DNA of 31,251 bases from an uncultured Peptococcaceae bacterium (GCA_934229395.1 CAKQDL010000019.1:1-31251), one strand, 5' to 3'. Positions 16,026 to 23,984 are shown, counted from the stretch's first letter. Numbers and translations are program-made. Notes: generated by a model from the sequence alone, not told the origin.

Positions 16026-18302
16026 TTATTCCATTACGCCGGTTTGGGTGAGGACGTCTTGGATGTTGTCTACTGGGATGATGGTGAGGGCGTCTTTGAT
16101 GGTGTGGTCGATGTCTTCGAGGTCGCGTTCGTTTTCCTTTGGAATGAAGACGGTGGTGATGCCGCTGCGGCTGGCTGCGGCGAGCTTTTCGTTGAGCCCG
16201 CCAATGGCGGTGACTGAGCCACGTAGGGCCACCTCGCCAGTCATGGCAATGTGAGGATCCACGGCGCGCTCGTTCACAAGGGAGGCCAGGGCAGTCACGA
16301 GGGTGATGCCGGCCGATGGGCCATCCTTTGGCACGGCGCCATCGGGCACGTGGATGTGGATGTCGTTGTTCTTAAAAATATCGGCCTTGTCGGGGAAGAG
16401 GGATTTCACAAGGCTGAGGGCGAGTTGGGCGCTTTCCTTCATGACATCGCCGAGCTTACCGGTGAGCATGAGCTTGCCGCTGCCCTTGGTAAGGAGGGTT
16501 TCTATAAAGAGGATATCGCCGCCAAAGCTTGTCCAGGCCAAACCTGTAACCACGCCAGGGCGCTTTTCTTTGAGCACACTTTCGTGGAGGACAGGCTGCA
16601 TATCGAGCCATGGGTGCAAGTCGCTCGCAGTGAGCGTAAACGGGCTCTCCTCGCCCTTGGCCATGCGCACAGCGGCACGGCGGCAGAGGGTGTCGAGGCG
16701 CTTGCGCAGGCCGCGCACACCAGCTTCCATGGTGTAGTCGCGAATCAAAGCGGTGAGGACCTCATCGTCCAAAATAAGAGCGTTTTCTGGCAGGCCGTTT
16801 TTCTGGCAGGCCTTTTTAATCAGGTGGCTGCGGGCAATGCCGAGCTTTTCTTCTAAGGTATAGCTCTTAAATTCGATGACCTCCATACGGTTTAAGAGCG
16901 GTTCTGGAATGGTGTCGGTGGTGTTGGCGGTGCACACAAAGAGCACATCCGAAAGGTCGAAAGGCGCGTTGATATAATGGTCCACAAAGTTCATGTTTTG
17001 CTCAGGGTCTAGGACTTCGAGGAGGGCGCTCGCTGGGTCGCCGTTGTAGCTCACGCTCATCTTGTCCACCTCATCGAGGACCACCACAGGGTTGGACACG
17101 CCAGCTTTGACAATGCCATCAATGATACGGCCGGCCATGGCGCCAATATAGGTGCGGCGGTGGCCACGGATGTCGGCTTCGTCACGCACGCCGCCTAGGC
17201 TCACGCGCACCATGGTGCGGCCTAGGGCGCGGCCAATGGATTGACCCACCGAGGTCTTGCCGGTCCCTGGGGCGCCTACAAAGAGGAGGATGGAGCCAGC
17301 CTGCTTTTTGGTGAGCTTCATCACCGCAAGCTCTTCCACCACGCGTTGCTTGACCTTCTTGAGGCCGTAATGGTCCTCGTTTAGGATGCGTTCCGCTTCG
17401 TCGAGGTCAAAGTCGCTGGCCTCCTCGCGCTCCCAAGGAAGGGAAAGGAAGTATTCCATATAATCGTAGAGGAGGGCGTACTCGTTGCCTTGGCCGTTTT
17501 CCTGACGCAGGCGACGGAGGACCTTGTTCGCCTCGGCACGAGCCTCATCACCCAAGGGGAGGGCTTCAAGACGGGCTGCAAATTGGTCGAGCTCGTCACC
17601 CTCTTCGGGATGCATCTCGTGGAGTTCGTTTTCAAGTACCTCAATTTGGCGGCGGATGGTTTGCTCGCGCATGGTCTGCTCATACTCATATTTTTGCATC
17701 TCCATGGCCTCGGCAGAGGAGCGGGCCACCTCGATGAAGCTATAGATGATTTGCTCAATGCATTCCATGCGACCGCGCTTGTTGCCGTAGCTTAGCACAC
17801 GGTAGCGCTCTTCGGCTGTGGCCGAAAGCCAAGGTGAGAGAAAAACGCCGGCGGCTTCGATGGTCGCAAAGTCCTCAATAAATGGCAGAACTTTTTCGCC
17901 CCAGCTGTAGTTGTTGGAAAAATTCTCCAGCGCTTGCTTAATGGCTGTAAGGCGCGCGATGCGTTCCTCTTCGGGTACATCGTTGATTTCTGGCAGTTCG
18001 TGCACAGCCACGTCGATGGTGGCATCGTCGTGGATGGTGATTTCCTCAATTCCCACGCGGGCGTTCAAATGGATGGTCACAAAGCCATCGGCGGCCACAT
18101 CACTCACCCATCCGCGCACACCACGGGCGTAAAAATCGTCCTTGGTGTAGGTGTAGCGTGGCTTGCTTTCTTGGGCCAAAATAATCACAACATCCTCATG
18201 CATTTGTGGTGGCTTGAGGGCGATTTCTTCGTATTCTTCTTTTTTAACGTGGATGTTTACGCCAGGCGCCACAAGGACGCCGTATAAAGGCAGTACGCTC
18301 AT
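16026..18302 (-). CDS. lon: ATP-dependent protease Lon
   Basis: A 758-residue Lon: a divergent N-terminal substrate domain (about 1-190), a helical linker with coiled-coil character (about 195-300), an AAA+ module with GAPGTGKTS (Walker A) and PVVVLDEVDK (Walker B), and the protease domain. The catalytic dyad is Ser663 in PKDGPSAG and Lys706 in IGGLNEKL, exactly 43 residues apart as in E. coli Lon. It is a cytosolic protease that degrades damaged and regulatory proteins. GGAGTGA precedes the ATG. A CIRCE-like site in the leader suggests heat-shock control. It is transcribed alone. Confidence 0.97.
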   Translation of the reverse strand: MSVLPLYGVLVAPGVNIHVKKEEYEEIALKPPQMHEDVVIILAQESKPRYTYTKDDFYARGVRGWVSDVAADGFVTIHLNARVGIEEITIHDDATIDVAVHELPEINDVPEEERIARLTAIKQALENFSNNYSWGEKVLPFIEDFATIEAAGVFLSPWLSATAEERYRVLSYGNKRGRMECIEQIIYSFIEVARSSAEAMEMQKYEYEQTMREQTIRRQIEVLENELHEMHPEEGDELDQFAARLEALPLGDEARAEANKVLRRLRQENGQGNEYALLYDYMEYFLSLPWEREEASDFDLDEAERILNEDHYGLKKVKQRVVEELAVMKLTKKQAGSILLFVGAPGTGKTSVGQSIGRALGRTMVRVSLGGVRDEADIRGHRRTYIGAMAGRIIDGIVKAGVSNPVVVLDEVDKMSVSYNGDPASALLEVLDPEQNMNFVDHYINAPFDLSDVLFVCTANTTDTIPEPLLNRMEVIEFKSYTLEEKLGIARSHLIKKACQKNGLPENALILDDEVLTALIRDYTMEAGVRGLRKRLDTLCRRAAVRMAKGEESPFTLTASDLHPWLDMQPVLHESVLKEKRPGVVTGLAWTSFGGDILFIETLLTKGSGKLMLTGKLGDVMKESAQLALSLVKSLFPDKADIFKNNDIHIHVPDGAVPKDGPSAGITLVTALASLVNERAVDPHIAMTGEVALRGSVTAIGGLNEKLAAASRSGITTVFIPKENERDLEDIDHTIKDALTIIPVDNIQDVLTQTGVME

Positions 18303-18325
18303 AAGGTCACTCCGTTCTTCACTTG

Positions 18326-18352
18326 TTAGCCAATCGCACGCGCGAGTGCTAA
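18326..18352 (-). promoter_or_regulatory. CIRCE-like operator upstream of lon
   Basis: On the minus strand TTAGCACTC is followed by exactly nine bases and ATTGGCTAA. The CIRCE consensus bound by HrcA is TTAGCACTC-N9-GAGTGCTAA: the left arm is perfect and the right arm matches at five of nine positions. It lies 24 bases before the lon start codon, a usual location. No hrcA gene is in the window. Confidence 0.5.
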
Positions 18353-18548
18353 GGCAAGGGTAAAAAAATTTGCGCCGTCTGTGTAGGCAATTGGCGCTGT
18401 CTGATTGGTTTTAATACTATCACGAAGGAGAAAGCCGTGTCAAGGCGCAGGCCTTCTCACAGGCCCTCGCTGACGGCCAGAATTTGTGAAGATGCAAAAA
18501 AGGTCACAACTGGGTACGGCGCATCCTATATAATAAGGAAAGAATCTA

Positions 18549-18658
18549 TTTAAGGATGTCAAGGACGGCAGCTGGTACTACAACCAGTCCTTTGGGCCAA
18601 CAACGCTGGCCTTATGACCGGCATGACCGAAACCACCCTCGTCCCCTTTTGGCTTAAG
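18549..18658 (+). pseudogene. Decayed S-layer-homology (SLH) domain fragment
   Basis: Frame one reads FKDVKDGSWYYNQSF (18549-18593). After a frame change it continues ANNAGLMTGMTETTLVPF (18596-18649). Together these match the DV.DG.WYY ... A...GLMTGM..T.F.P pattern of SLH repeats in clostridial surface proteins, with the middle residues missing. There is no start, no long reading frame and no rest of a surface protein, so this is a remnant. It ends against the terminator at 18663. Confidence 0.5.
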
Positions 18659-18662
18659 AATA

Positions 18663-18707
18663 AAAATAAGAGCACTTTTGCGAGAACTGCAAAAGTGCTC
18701 TTATTTT
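18663..18707. terminator. Strong hairpin terminator after the ferredoxin gene
   Basis: A perfect 19-bp stem, AAAATAAGAGCACTTTTGC with its complement, around a seven-base loop. On the minus strand it is followed by TTTTTATT and overlaps the ferredoxin stop codon; on the plus strand the arm also ends in TTATTTT. Confidence 0.92.
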
Positions 18708-18897
18708 AGTCTTCGTCAATAATGATGCAATCGGCTGGGCACATACGCGCCGCCTTTTGACAGACCTTTTCAAGGCCCTCAGGCACATCGCCCACAGAAT
18801 GGGCAATGCCGCTTACGTCCATCGAAAAAACCTCTTCACACAGGGCCACGCAGGTTTCACAGCCTACGCAGGCACCAGATTCAATAGAAATATACAT
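18706..18897 (-). CDS. Ferredoxin, single [4Fe-4S] type
   Basis: A 63-residue ferredoxin. Cys10, Cys13 and Cys16 (CVGCETC) plus Cys53 (before Pro54) are the expected cluster ligands; Cys20, Cys46 and Cys57 are extra and could form a disulfide or be free. The usual proline after the fourth cysteine is replaced by glutamate. Such one-cluster ferredoxins carry electrons at low potential in anaerobic metabolism; the partner cannot be named. GAGG lies six bases before the ATG. It follows the DUF523 gene by 13 bases and ends at a strong terminator. Confidence 0.92.
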   Translation of the reverse strand: MYISIESGACVGCETCVALCEEVFSMDVSGIAHSVGDVPEGLEKVCQKAARMCPADCIIIDED

Positions 18898-18910
18898 AAA
18901 TAACCTCTTT

Positions 18911-19378
18911 CTAGGCTTCTAAAAGGGAAGGGTCGAAGCTTTCTTCAGAAAAAACCGTCACCCCGTGGTCCATAAGCGCCTGGGCACAAAGGCCAGGACG
19001 CGCCACGAGGGTGCGAGTGAAGGTGCCATCATAGGAGCTATCTGGCCCACAGGCTGGGCTGCGGCTTTTTAAGATGGCATAGTTAATTTTGAAATCGCGG
19101 CAGAGGGTCACCGCTTGGGCAGCGCCTTTTTGGTAGGCCTCGGTCACATCGGTGCCAAGGTTATTGACCACGCGGCCGTCGGGCTGAATTTCGGCAGCAG
19201 CGCGCGGCGTAGGTAGACCGCCGTAGCATTCGGGGCAAAAGGGAATGTACACAAAGCGCCCCTTGTAGTTCAAAACGTGATCGTTTGGCTTGCAAGCGCC
19301 GTCATAGCGGCATTTCACACCCAAAAGACAGGCCGAAACCAAGACCATTTGGGGTGGTTTTGTACCTTCATTAGTCAC
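18911..19378 (-). CDS. DUF523 family protein
   Basis: The 155-residue form begins with GTG (VTNEGTK), overlapping the stop of the upstream gene by eight bases and preceded by GAGG six bases away; a longer frame extends back into that gene but has no reason to be used. Family hallmarks are SACLLGVKCRYDG, FCPECYGGLPTPR and SRSPACG, with cysteines that look metal- or cluster-binding. The function is unknown. It shares an operon with a ferredoxin, so a redox link is possible but only an inference. Confidence 0.88.
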   Translation of the reverse strand: MTNEGTKPPQMVLVSACLLGVKCRYDGACKPNDHVLNYKGRFVYIPFCPECYGGLPTPRAAAEIQPDGRVVNNLGTDVTEAYQKGAAQAVTLCRDFKINYAILKSRSPACGPDSSYDGTFTRTLVARPGLCAQALMDHGVTVFSEESFDPSLLEA

Positions 19379-19709
19379 GGCGCGCGCCTCTCTTTTTCTC
19401 ATAGTTTGGACGGATGCGCAAGAGGTCAAAAATCGCCTTGCCTTCTTCGTTTTCGCGCACTTCGCCAATATTTACCCACAAGCCTTCTTCAATAGAGCTC
19501 TTGGCTTTCACGAGCCAGCGGCTTTTGGTGTCATCACGCACCATGCGGAAGGATCCGCCGGCATAAGGCGCCTCAAGGGCGTAGTCGTTCATAACATTGA
19601 TGATGGTGGTGCGCCATGGCTCCGTATCAATAACGAGTTGAATGGTGCAGCCGCAGCGCGCTTGACGGGTGAACCCGATAGGCTTTTTATGGTCGCTGTA
19701 GATAATCAT
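19371..19709 (-). CDS. Uncharacterised 112-residue protein
   Basis: I do not recognise this protein. It starts MIIYSDHKKPIGF, has two cysteines close together (ARCGCTIQ), no membrane segment or signal peptide, and a basic C-terminus (NYEKKRGARRD). The start has only a weak ribosome site (AGGGATGAG about ten bases ahead). It is the first gene of a three-gene operon with DUF523 and a ferredoxin, behind a good promoter, and its stop overlaps the next start. The good promoter, operon position and coupling argue that it is real. Confidence 0.7.
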   Translation of the reverse strand: MIIYSDHKKPIGFTRQARCGCTIQLVIDTEPWRTTIINVMNDYALEAPYAGGSFRMVRDDTKSRWLVKAKSSIEEGLWVNIGEVRENEEGKAIFDLLRIRPNYEKKRGARRD

Positions 19710-19756
19710 TGCTCACTCATCCCTTTCAGTGTTGTGTTAAATCTAGGTATATTTAA

Positions 19757-19785
19757 AGTATAACTTTTGCACACACACATAACAA
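19757..19785 (-). promoter_or_regulatory. Sigma-A-type promoter of the DUF523-ferredoxin operon
   Basis: On the minus strand TTGTTA (19785-19780) and TATACT (19762-19757) are 17 bases apart, about 48 bases upstream of the first start codon. Confidence 0.7.
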
Positions 19786-20056
19786 GCAAAGTTGCGACAA
19801 TTTAACCAATTACCAATAGAAGCCTTCTATCTCAGATAATTCTATTTAGCCATATCTCAAATAAAGAAAAAAATAAAATACCATACCAATTATAAAATAG
19901 CTCTTTTTGGAACATAAAAAAGAAACTTATGTCGTATAATTACAAAGCGTACAATTTGTTCATCGTACAGAGAATTTCTGTCCTTATAAGAGCATATTGA
20001 TTCATAAAATCCTTATAAAAGAGATTTCTTTACAAGAAATAGCTGAAATAAGAGGG

Positions 20057-20085
20057 TGGAATACACTTGCAAAATCCTTTATAAT
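20057..20085 (+). promoter_or_regulatory. Candidate promoter of the first APC permease
   Basis: TGGAAT (20057-20062) and a perfect TATAAT (20080-20085) are 17 bases apart. The -35 is poor. It would give a leader of about 120 bases containing an orphan GAGGAGG at 20130-20136 with no start codon in reach. Confidence 0.5.
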
Positions 20086-20211
20086 CACAAACAAGTTAAT
20101 GATAAGGCCAAATCAATGTAAATATAGAGGAGGCTTTATTATTTTCCGTAGAAGTTGTGCAGGAAACAACGCGGAGACACAACCGAAATCCAAAAAAAAG
20201 GAGAGAAAACT

Positions 20212-21693
20212 ATGTCTCAAAATCAAGAAGTAGAATTCGAGAAAGGCCTGAGCCCTCTAGGGGTATGGGGTCTCGCACTCGGCGCCATGATTGGTTGGGG
20301 TTGCTTTGTTATGCCAGGCAACACCTTGCTTCCAAAAGCAGGTCCAATTGGTGCAAGTATTGGTCTGATCCTCGGAGCTATGATGATCGTCATCATCAGC
20401 TTCAGCTATAGTTATCTTATTAGTAAATTCCCTGTAGCCGGCGGTGAATTCGTTTACGCCGATACGGCCTTTGGTAAAACCCACGCCTTCCTTTGCGGCT
20501 GGTTCATTGCCATTGCTTATTGGGCACTCATTCCTATGAATGGTACGGCCGTTGGTCTTGTAGCTCGCTACATCCTTCCTGGTCCTCTACAAACCTTTGA
20601 ACTTTATGAAATCGCTGGCTGGACCGTTTACGGCGGCGAGCTCTTGGTAGACATTTTAGCAATCGTTCTTATTGGCTGCGTCAACATGCGCGGCGTACAA
20701 GCAGCAGGTTGGTTCCAAACCGCCGTTGCTCTTGGTCTTGTAGGCTCTATCTTTACCATTGCAGCCGTTATTTTGGTAGGTGGTCCAGATTGGTCCAACC
20801 TCCAACCTTACTTTGCACCAGACAAAACTGCCATCGCTTCTATCTTTGCAGTAACCGCTTTGGCACCATGGGCTTATGTAGGTTTTGACTGTATCCCGCA
20901 GGCCTCTGAAGAATATGCCTTCTCCAACAAAAAGACGAAGGCCCTCCTCATTTCCTCCATCTCTGTAGCAGCCCTCATGTATATGATTATGAACATTGCT
21001 ACTGCAGTTGTGAGCCCTTGGGAACAATTCATCGTTGACAACAGTGGCTGGCCTACCGGTGCAGCTGTTGAATCCCTCATTGGTACCTTCGGCCTCATCC
21101 TCTTGGCCATTGCCATGCTTTGCGGTATCATCTCTGGTTTGAACGCTTTCTACCTTGCAGGTAGCCGTCTTCTTTACTCCATGAGTATTGCAGAAGCCAT
21201 CCCATCCTACTTTGGTAAGCTCGATTCTAAGTACCACGTACCACGCAACGCAATCATCTTTATGATGGTCCTTGCTGTAATCGCTCCATTCTTTGGCCGC
21301 GAAGTACTTGGCTGGCTCGTAGACATGACCGCTGTAGGTGCAGACATGGGCTTTACCTACACCACTGCATCCGCTTATGTTATTAGTAAGAGAGTTGGCG
21401 ACAAGAAACAAATGAAGATTAGTGCCTTGGGCTTCTGCTTCGCTGTCTTCTTCATCTTCTTGCTCGTGCTTCCATTCTCCCCTGGGTTCCTTTCTGTACC
21501 AGCTTGGATTCTCCTTTTTGTATGGCTCGGTATGGGCGCCATCTTCTTTGCTAGTAAGTACAAAACCTACTATGCATCCACCGCACTCCAAGACAAGGTT
21601 GCTCGTATTTGTGCCGAAAACGAAAACTGCGACGAAGAAACCTTCGACGATTTTGTTGAAATGGACAATAAAACCAGCACCAAAAAGAAATAA
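20212..21693 (+). CDS. APC-family amino-acid permease, copy 1
   Basis: A 493-residue, roughly 12-helix transporter. The first helix has GAMIGWGCFVMPG, the family's unwound substrate-binding segment; GFDCIPQASEEYAFSNKKTK is the conserved stretch in the middle of the protein. It probably imports an amino acid by proton or exchange coupling; substrate not predictable. The ATG at 20212 has GGAG eight bases upstream and gives exactly the same length as copy 2; a frame extending further upstream is not used. The C-terminal 40 residues are polar and acidic, ending in a lysine-rich tail. It is followed by a strong terminator, so it is monocistronic. Codons lean to GCT, GTA and GGT, suggesting high expression. 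Confidence 0.9.
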   Translation: MSQNQEVEFEKGLSPLGVWGLALGAMIGWGCFVMPGNTLLPKAGPIGASIGLILGAMMIVIISFSYSYLISKFPVAGGEFVYADTAFGKTHAFLCGWFIAIAYWALIPMNGTAVGLVARYILPGPLQTFELYEIAGWTVYGGELLVDILAIVLIGCVNMRGVQAAGWFQTAVALGLVGSIFTIAAVILVGGPDWSNLQPYFAPDKTAIASIFAVTALAPWAYVGFDCIPQASEEYAFSNKKTKALLISSISVAALMYMIMNIATAVVSPWEQFIVDNSGWPTGAAVESLIGTFGLILLAIAMLCGIISGLNAFYLAGSRLLYSMSIAEAIPSYFGKLDSKYHVPRNAIIFMMVLAVIAPFFGREVLGWLVDMTAVGADMGFTYTTASAYVISKRVGDKKQMKISALGFCFAVFFIFLLVLPFSPGFLSVPAWILLFVWLGMGAIFFASKYKTYYASTALQDKVARICAENENCDEETFDDFVEMDNKTSTKKK

Positions 21694-21738
21694 AACCCTG
21701 CAATCAAGGGGCTATTTGGAAATAGTGGTTTTGAAAAA

Positions 21739-21793
21739 TACGTATATACAATAGAATAAGTCTTCCACCTCTCAGAGGTGGAAGGCTTTTTTT
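21739..21793 (+). terminator. Terminator of permease copy 1, within hairpin repeat copy 2
   Basis: CTTCCACCTCT and AGAGGTGGAAG form an 11-bp arm pair almost without a loop (21762-21784), followed by GGC and seven T. The preceding ACGTATAT...AATAGAA block repeats that at 15870-15900, so the terminator is one copy of a dispersed element. Confidence 0.85.
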
Positions 21794-21947
21794 ATTTCCG
21801 TGCGTAGTTGCTATTTCCCGATAGCCCTGTTTTTTTGTTTTGGCACTTTGCCTATTACACGGCGGACACACAAAAAAGCAATCATATCTTTTTTGCAGGG
21901 GATGCATTGTTGCCACAAAATGCGATAAGCTGAAAAGTCTGAACACT

Positions 21948-21976
21948 TTGCTTTTTCTGTTAAGAAATAGTAATAT
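21948..21976 (+). promoter_or_regulatory. Candidate promoter of permease copy 2
   Basis: TTGCTT (21948-21953) and TAATAT (21971-21976) are 17 bases apart. It implies an unusually long leader of about 275 bases before the permease. A second -10-like TATTAT lies at 21984-21989. Confidence 0.5.
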
Positions 21977-22019
21977 ACATTTATATTATCCATTTAGCAT
22001 TTCCTAATATAAGGAGCGA

Positions 22020-22180
22020 ATGGGAAATTTTGCAAGATGTTGCAACGAACGGAGAAAATTGCAATATATTTGTAAGCGTTTGGCGATGATTAAGGAGAAA
22101 CCATGGGCCGGACGAAGCGAGATGTCAAGTGCATGAACGGAGAAAATGCAAGACATTTCGTAACACATTTTGCCTTTTAA
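22020..22180 (+). other. Two overlapping small open reading frames in the leader of permease copy 2
   Basis: An ATG at 22020 (AAGGAG three bases upstream) opens 38 codons to 22136; a second ATG at 22103 (AAGGAG five bases upstream) opens 25 codons to 22180 in another frame. The words AACGGAGAAAAT(T)GCAA occur twice (22046-22062 and 22136-22151). These could be leader peptides or chance; no homology is recognised. The rest of 21794-22258 holds nothing else I can name. Confidence 0.3.
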
Positions 22181-22258
22181 GGAGAAAAAGGCAAAAAGAA
22201 AGGAGTAGCAGTACCTTCCCACAATTTGAGCAGAAAGTAAAACGAAGGAGAATAAGCT

Positions 22259-23740
22259 ATGTCACAACAAGAAGATGTTAAATTAGAGAAAACACTGAGC
22301 CCCTTAGGTGCATGGGGCTTGGCCTTGGGCGCCATGATTGGTTGGGGATGTTTTGTTATGCCAGGCAATACCCTGCTTCCTAAGGCAGGCCCAATTGGTG
22401 CCAGCATTGGCCTTACGCTGGGTGCCTTGATGATTATTGTTATCAGCTACAGCTTTAGCTACCTTATTAGTAAGTTTCCAGTAGCCGGCGGTGAGTTTGT
22501 TTATGCCGACTACGCCTTTGGCAAAACCCACGCCTTTATTTGCGGATGGTTTATTGCCATCGCCTATTGGGCACTCATTCCAATGAACGGCACCGCCGTT
22601 GGCCTTGTGGCACGTTATATTTTGCCAGGGCCACTACAAACCATGCCTTTATATGAAGTCGCTGGCTGGACCGTGTACGGTGGCGAGCTTCTTATAGATG
22701 TTTTGGCCATCTTCCTTATTGCCTGCGTCAATATGCGCGGGATGCAATCCGCCTGTTGGTTCCAAACCGCTGTGGCCATGGGCCTTGTAGGCTCCATCAT
22801 GGTCATTGCTTCCGTTATTATGATGGGCAATGTCAACTGGAGCAACCTCCAGCCTTACTTTGCCCCAGGAAAAACAGCCCTAGGCTCCATCTTTGCCGTA
22901 ACCGCCTTGGCACCATGGGCCTATGTGGGCTTTGACTGTATTCCACAGGCCTCAGAAGAATATGCCTTCTCTAATAAGAAGACAAAAATGCTCCTTGTGT
23001 CTTCTATTTCAATGGCGGCCCTCATGTACATGATTATGAACATCGCCACCGCCATTGTGCAGCCTTGGCAGCAATACATTGTCACAAACAGCAACTGGGC
23101 CACTGGCGCCGCCATTGAAGCCCTCGTAGGGACCTTTGGCCTCGTTCTCTTGGCCATTGCCATGCTTTGCGGGATTATTTCCGGCCTCAATGCCTTCTAT
23201 CTTGCCGGCAGCCGTTTGCTCTACTCCATGGCCCTGGCCGATGCCCTACCATCTGCTTTTTCAAAACTCGACGATAAAAACCACGTGCCACGCAACGGCA
23301 TCCTCTTTATGATGGTTTTGGCCCTCGCAGCACCATTCTTTGGTCGCGAAGTTTTGGGCTGGCTCGTAGATATGACCGCCGTAGGTGCCGACATGGGCTT
23401 TGCCTACACCACAGCAGCCGCCTTTGTCATGGCGCGCCGCATAGGAGATAAGAAGCAAATGCTTATTAGCGGCTTGGGCTTTGGCTTCTCGGCCTTCTTC
23501 ATCCTCTTGCTCGTGGTGCCAGGCTCACCAGGCTTCCTTTCTGTACCAGCGTGGATTCTTTTGGTTGTGTGGGCATTGATGGGGGTAGGCTTCTTTATCT
23601 ACAAGCACAAGGCTTACTATGCATCCACCGCACTCCAAGAAAAAGTGGCTCGTGCCTGCATTGAAAGCGAAACCTGCGACGATTCCATCATCGAAGACTA
23701 CATTGAACCTGTAAGAAAGCAAGTGCAACTTGCCGATTAA
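22259..23740 (+). CDS. APC-family amino-acid permease, copy 2
   Basis: Also 493 residues and collinear with copy 1 without gaps apparent by eye; most residues are identical, including GAMIGWGCFVMPG, the WALIPMNGTAVGLVARYILP region and the GFDCIPQASEEYAFSNKKTK stretch. Differences cluster in helix interiors and the C-terminal tail (here ending RKQVQLAD, not lysine-rich). At DNA level it prefers GCC and GGC where copy 1 uses GCT and GGT, so the duplication is not recent or expression differs. GGAG lies eight bases before the ATG. It has its own long leader and is followed by a hairpin. It lies directly upstream of gdhA, consistent with amino-acid catabolism. Confidence 0.9.
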   Translation: MSQQEDVKLEKTLSPLGAWGLALGAMIGWGCFVMPGNTLLPKAGPIGASIGLTLGALMIIVISYSFSYLISKFPVAGGEFVYADYAFGKTHAFICGWFIAIAYWALIPMNGTAVGLVARYILPGPLQTMPLYEVAGWTVYGGELLIDVLAIFLIACVNMRGMQSACWFQTAVAMGLVGSIMVIASVIMMGNVNWSNLQPYFAPGKTALGSIFAVTALAPWAYVGFDCIPQASEEYAFSNKKTKMLLVSSISMAALMYMIMNIATAIVQPWQQYIVTNSNWATGAAIEALVGTFGLVLLAIAMLCGIISGLNAFYLAGSRLLYSMALADALPSAFSKLDDKNHVPRNGILFMMVLALAAPFFGREVLGWLVDMTAVGADMGFAYTTAAAFVMARRIGDKKQMLISGLGFGFSAFFILLLVVPGSPGFLSVPAWILLVVWALMGVGFFIYKHKAYYASTALQEKVARACIESETCDDSIIEDYIEPVRKQVQLAD

Positions 23741-23781
23741 TACAAAACGGACGCGAAAAAAGTAAAATATAGAAAATCAGA

Positions 23782-23829
23782 AAAGCTTCATTATATAGGG
23801 CGAGAAAGGCACCTATATAATGGAGCTTT
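23782..23829. other. 18-bp hairpin between permease copy 2 and gdhA
   Basis: AAAGCTTCATTATATAGG (23782-23799) pairs with 23812-23829 throughout, with one G-U pair, around a 12-base loop. On the plus strand no T run follows (CGTTAAAAAG), so it is a poor intrinsic terminator there; on the minus strand the downstream sequence is T-rich. It may stabilise the permease mRNA end or act as an imperfect terminator. Confidence 0.6.
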
Positions 23830-23955
23830 CGTTAAAAAGAGGTTAACCAATATTAGCGAAACTTATACAGATATTAAAATTTCTTCTATCGTTTCAATAA
23901 AAAATTGTAAGAGGTTGCGTGTGGTATGATTTATGTCAGAAAATAGAGAAATCTT

Positions 23956-23984
23956 TTGACAACTGAGAATGGTCAACCTATAAT
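23956..23984 (+). promoter_or_regulatory. Consensus promoter of gdhA
   Basis: TTGACA (23956-23961), 17 bases, TATAAT (23979-23984): a perfect sigma-A consensus, predicting strong transcription. Confidence 0.92.

Larger units (their letters stand above)
19710..20211. other. AT-rich divergent intergenic region at the strand switch
   Basis: About 500 bases, strongly AT-rich, separate the leftward and rightward gene sets. Besides the two promoters listed, it has AATAGAAGCCTTCTATCTC (19808-19826), which resembles the core of the hairpin repeats at 15.9 and 21.7 kb, and several TCCTTATAA-like words (19980-20030). Only one loose DnaA-box match, TTTTGCACA at 19765-19773, was seen. A TTG-started frame at 19997 has no homology I recognise. 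I find no gene. Confidence 0.6.

Noticed and set aside
18361..18420. GCGCC/GGCGC inverted pair followed by a T run on the minus strand, read as a terminator before lon
   Set aside because: The stem is only five bases with a long loop, and it would stop transcription just before lon's own leader.
20057..20071. Sigma-54-like promoter (TGGAATACACTTGC)
   Set aside because: The spacing between GG and GC is nine bases instead of ten, and a TATAAT with 17-base spacing explains the site better.
19997..20233. A 78-codon TTG-started frame upstream of permease copy 1
   Set aside because: It overlaps the permease start in another frame, lacks a good ribosome site and shows no recognisable protein features.
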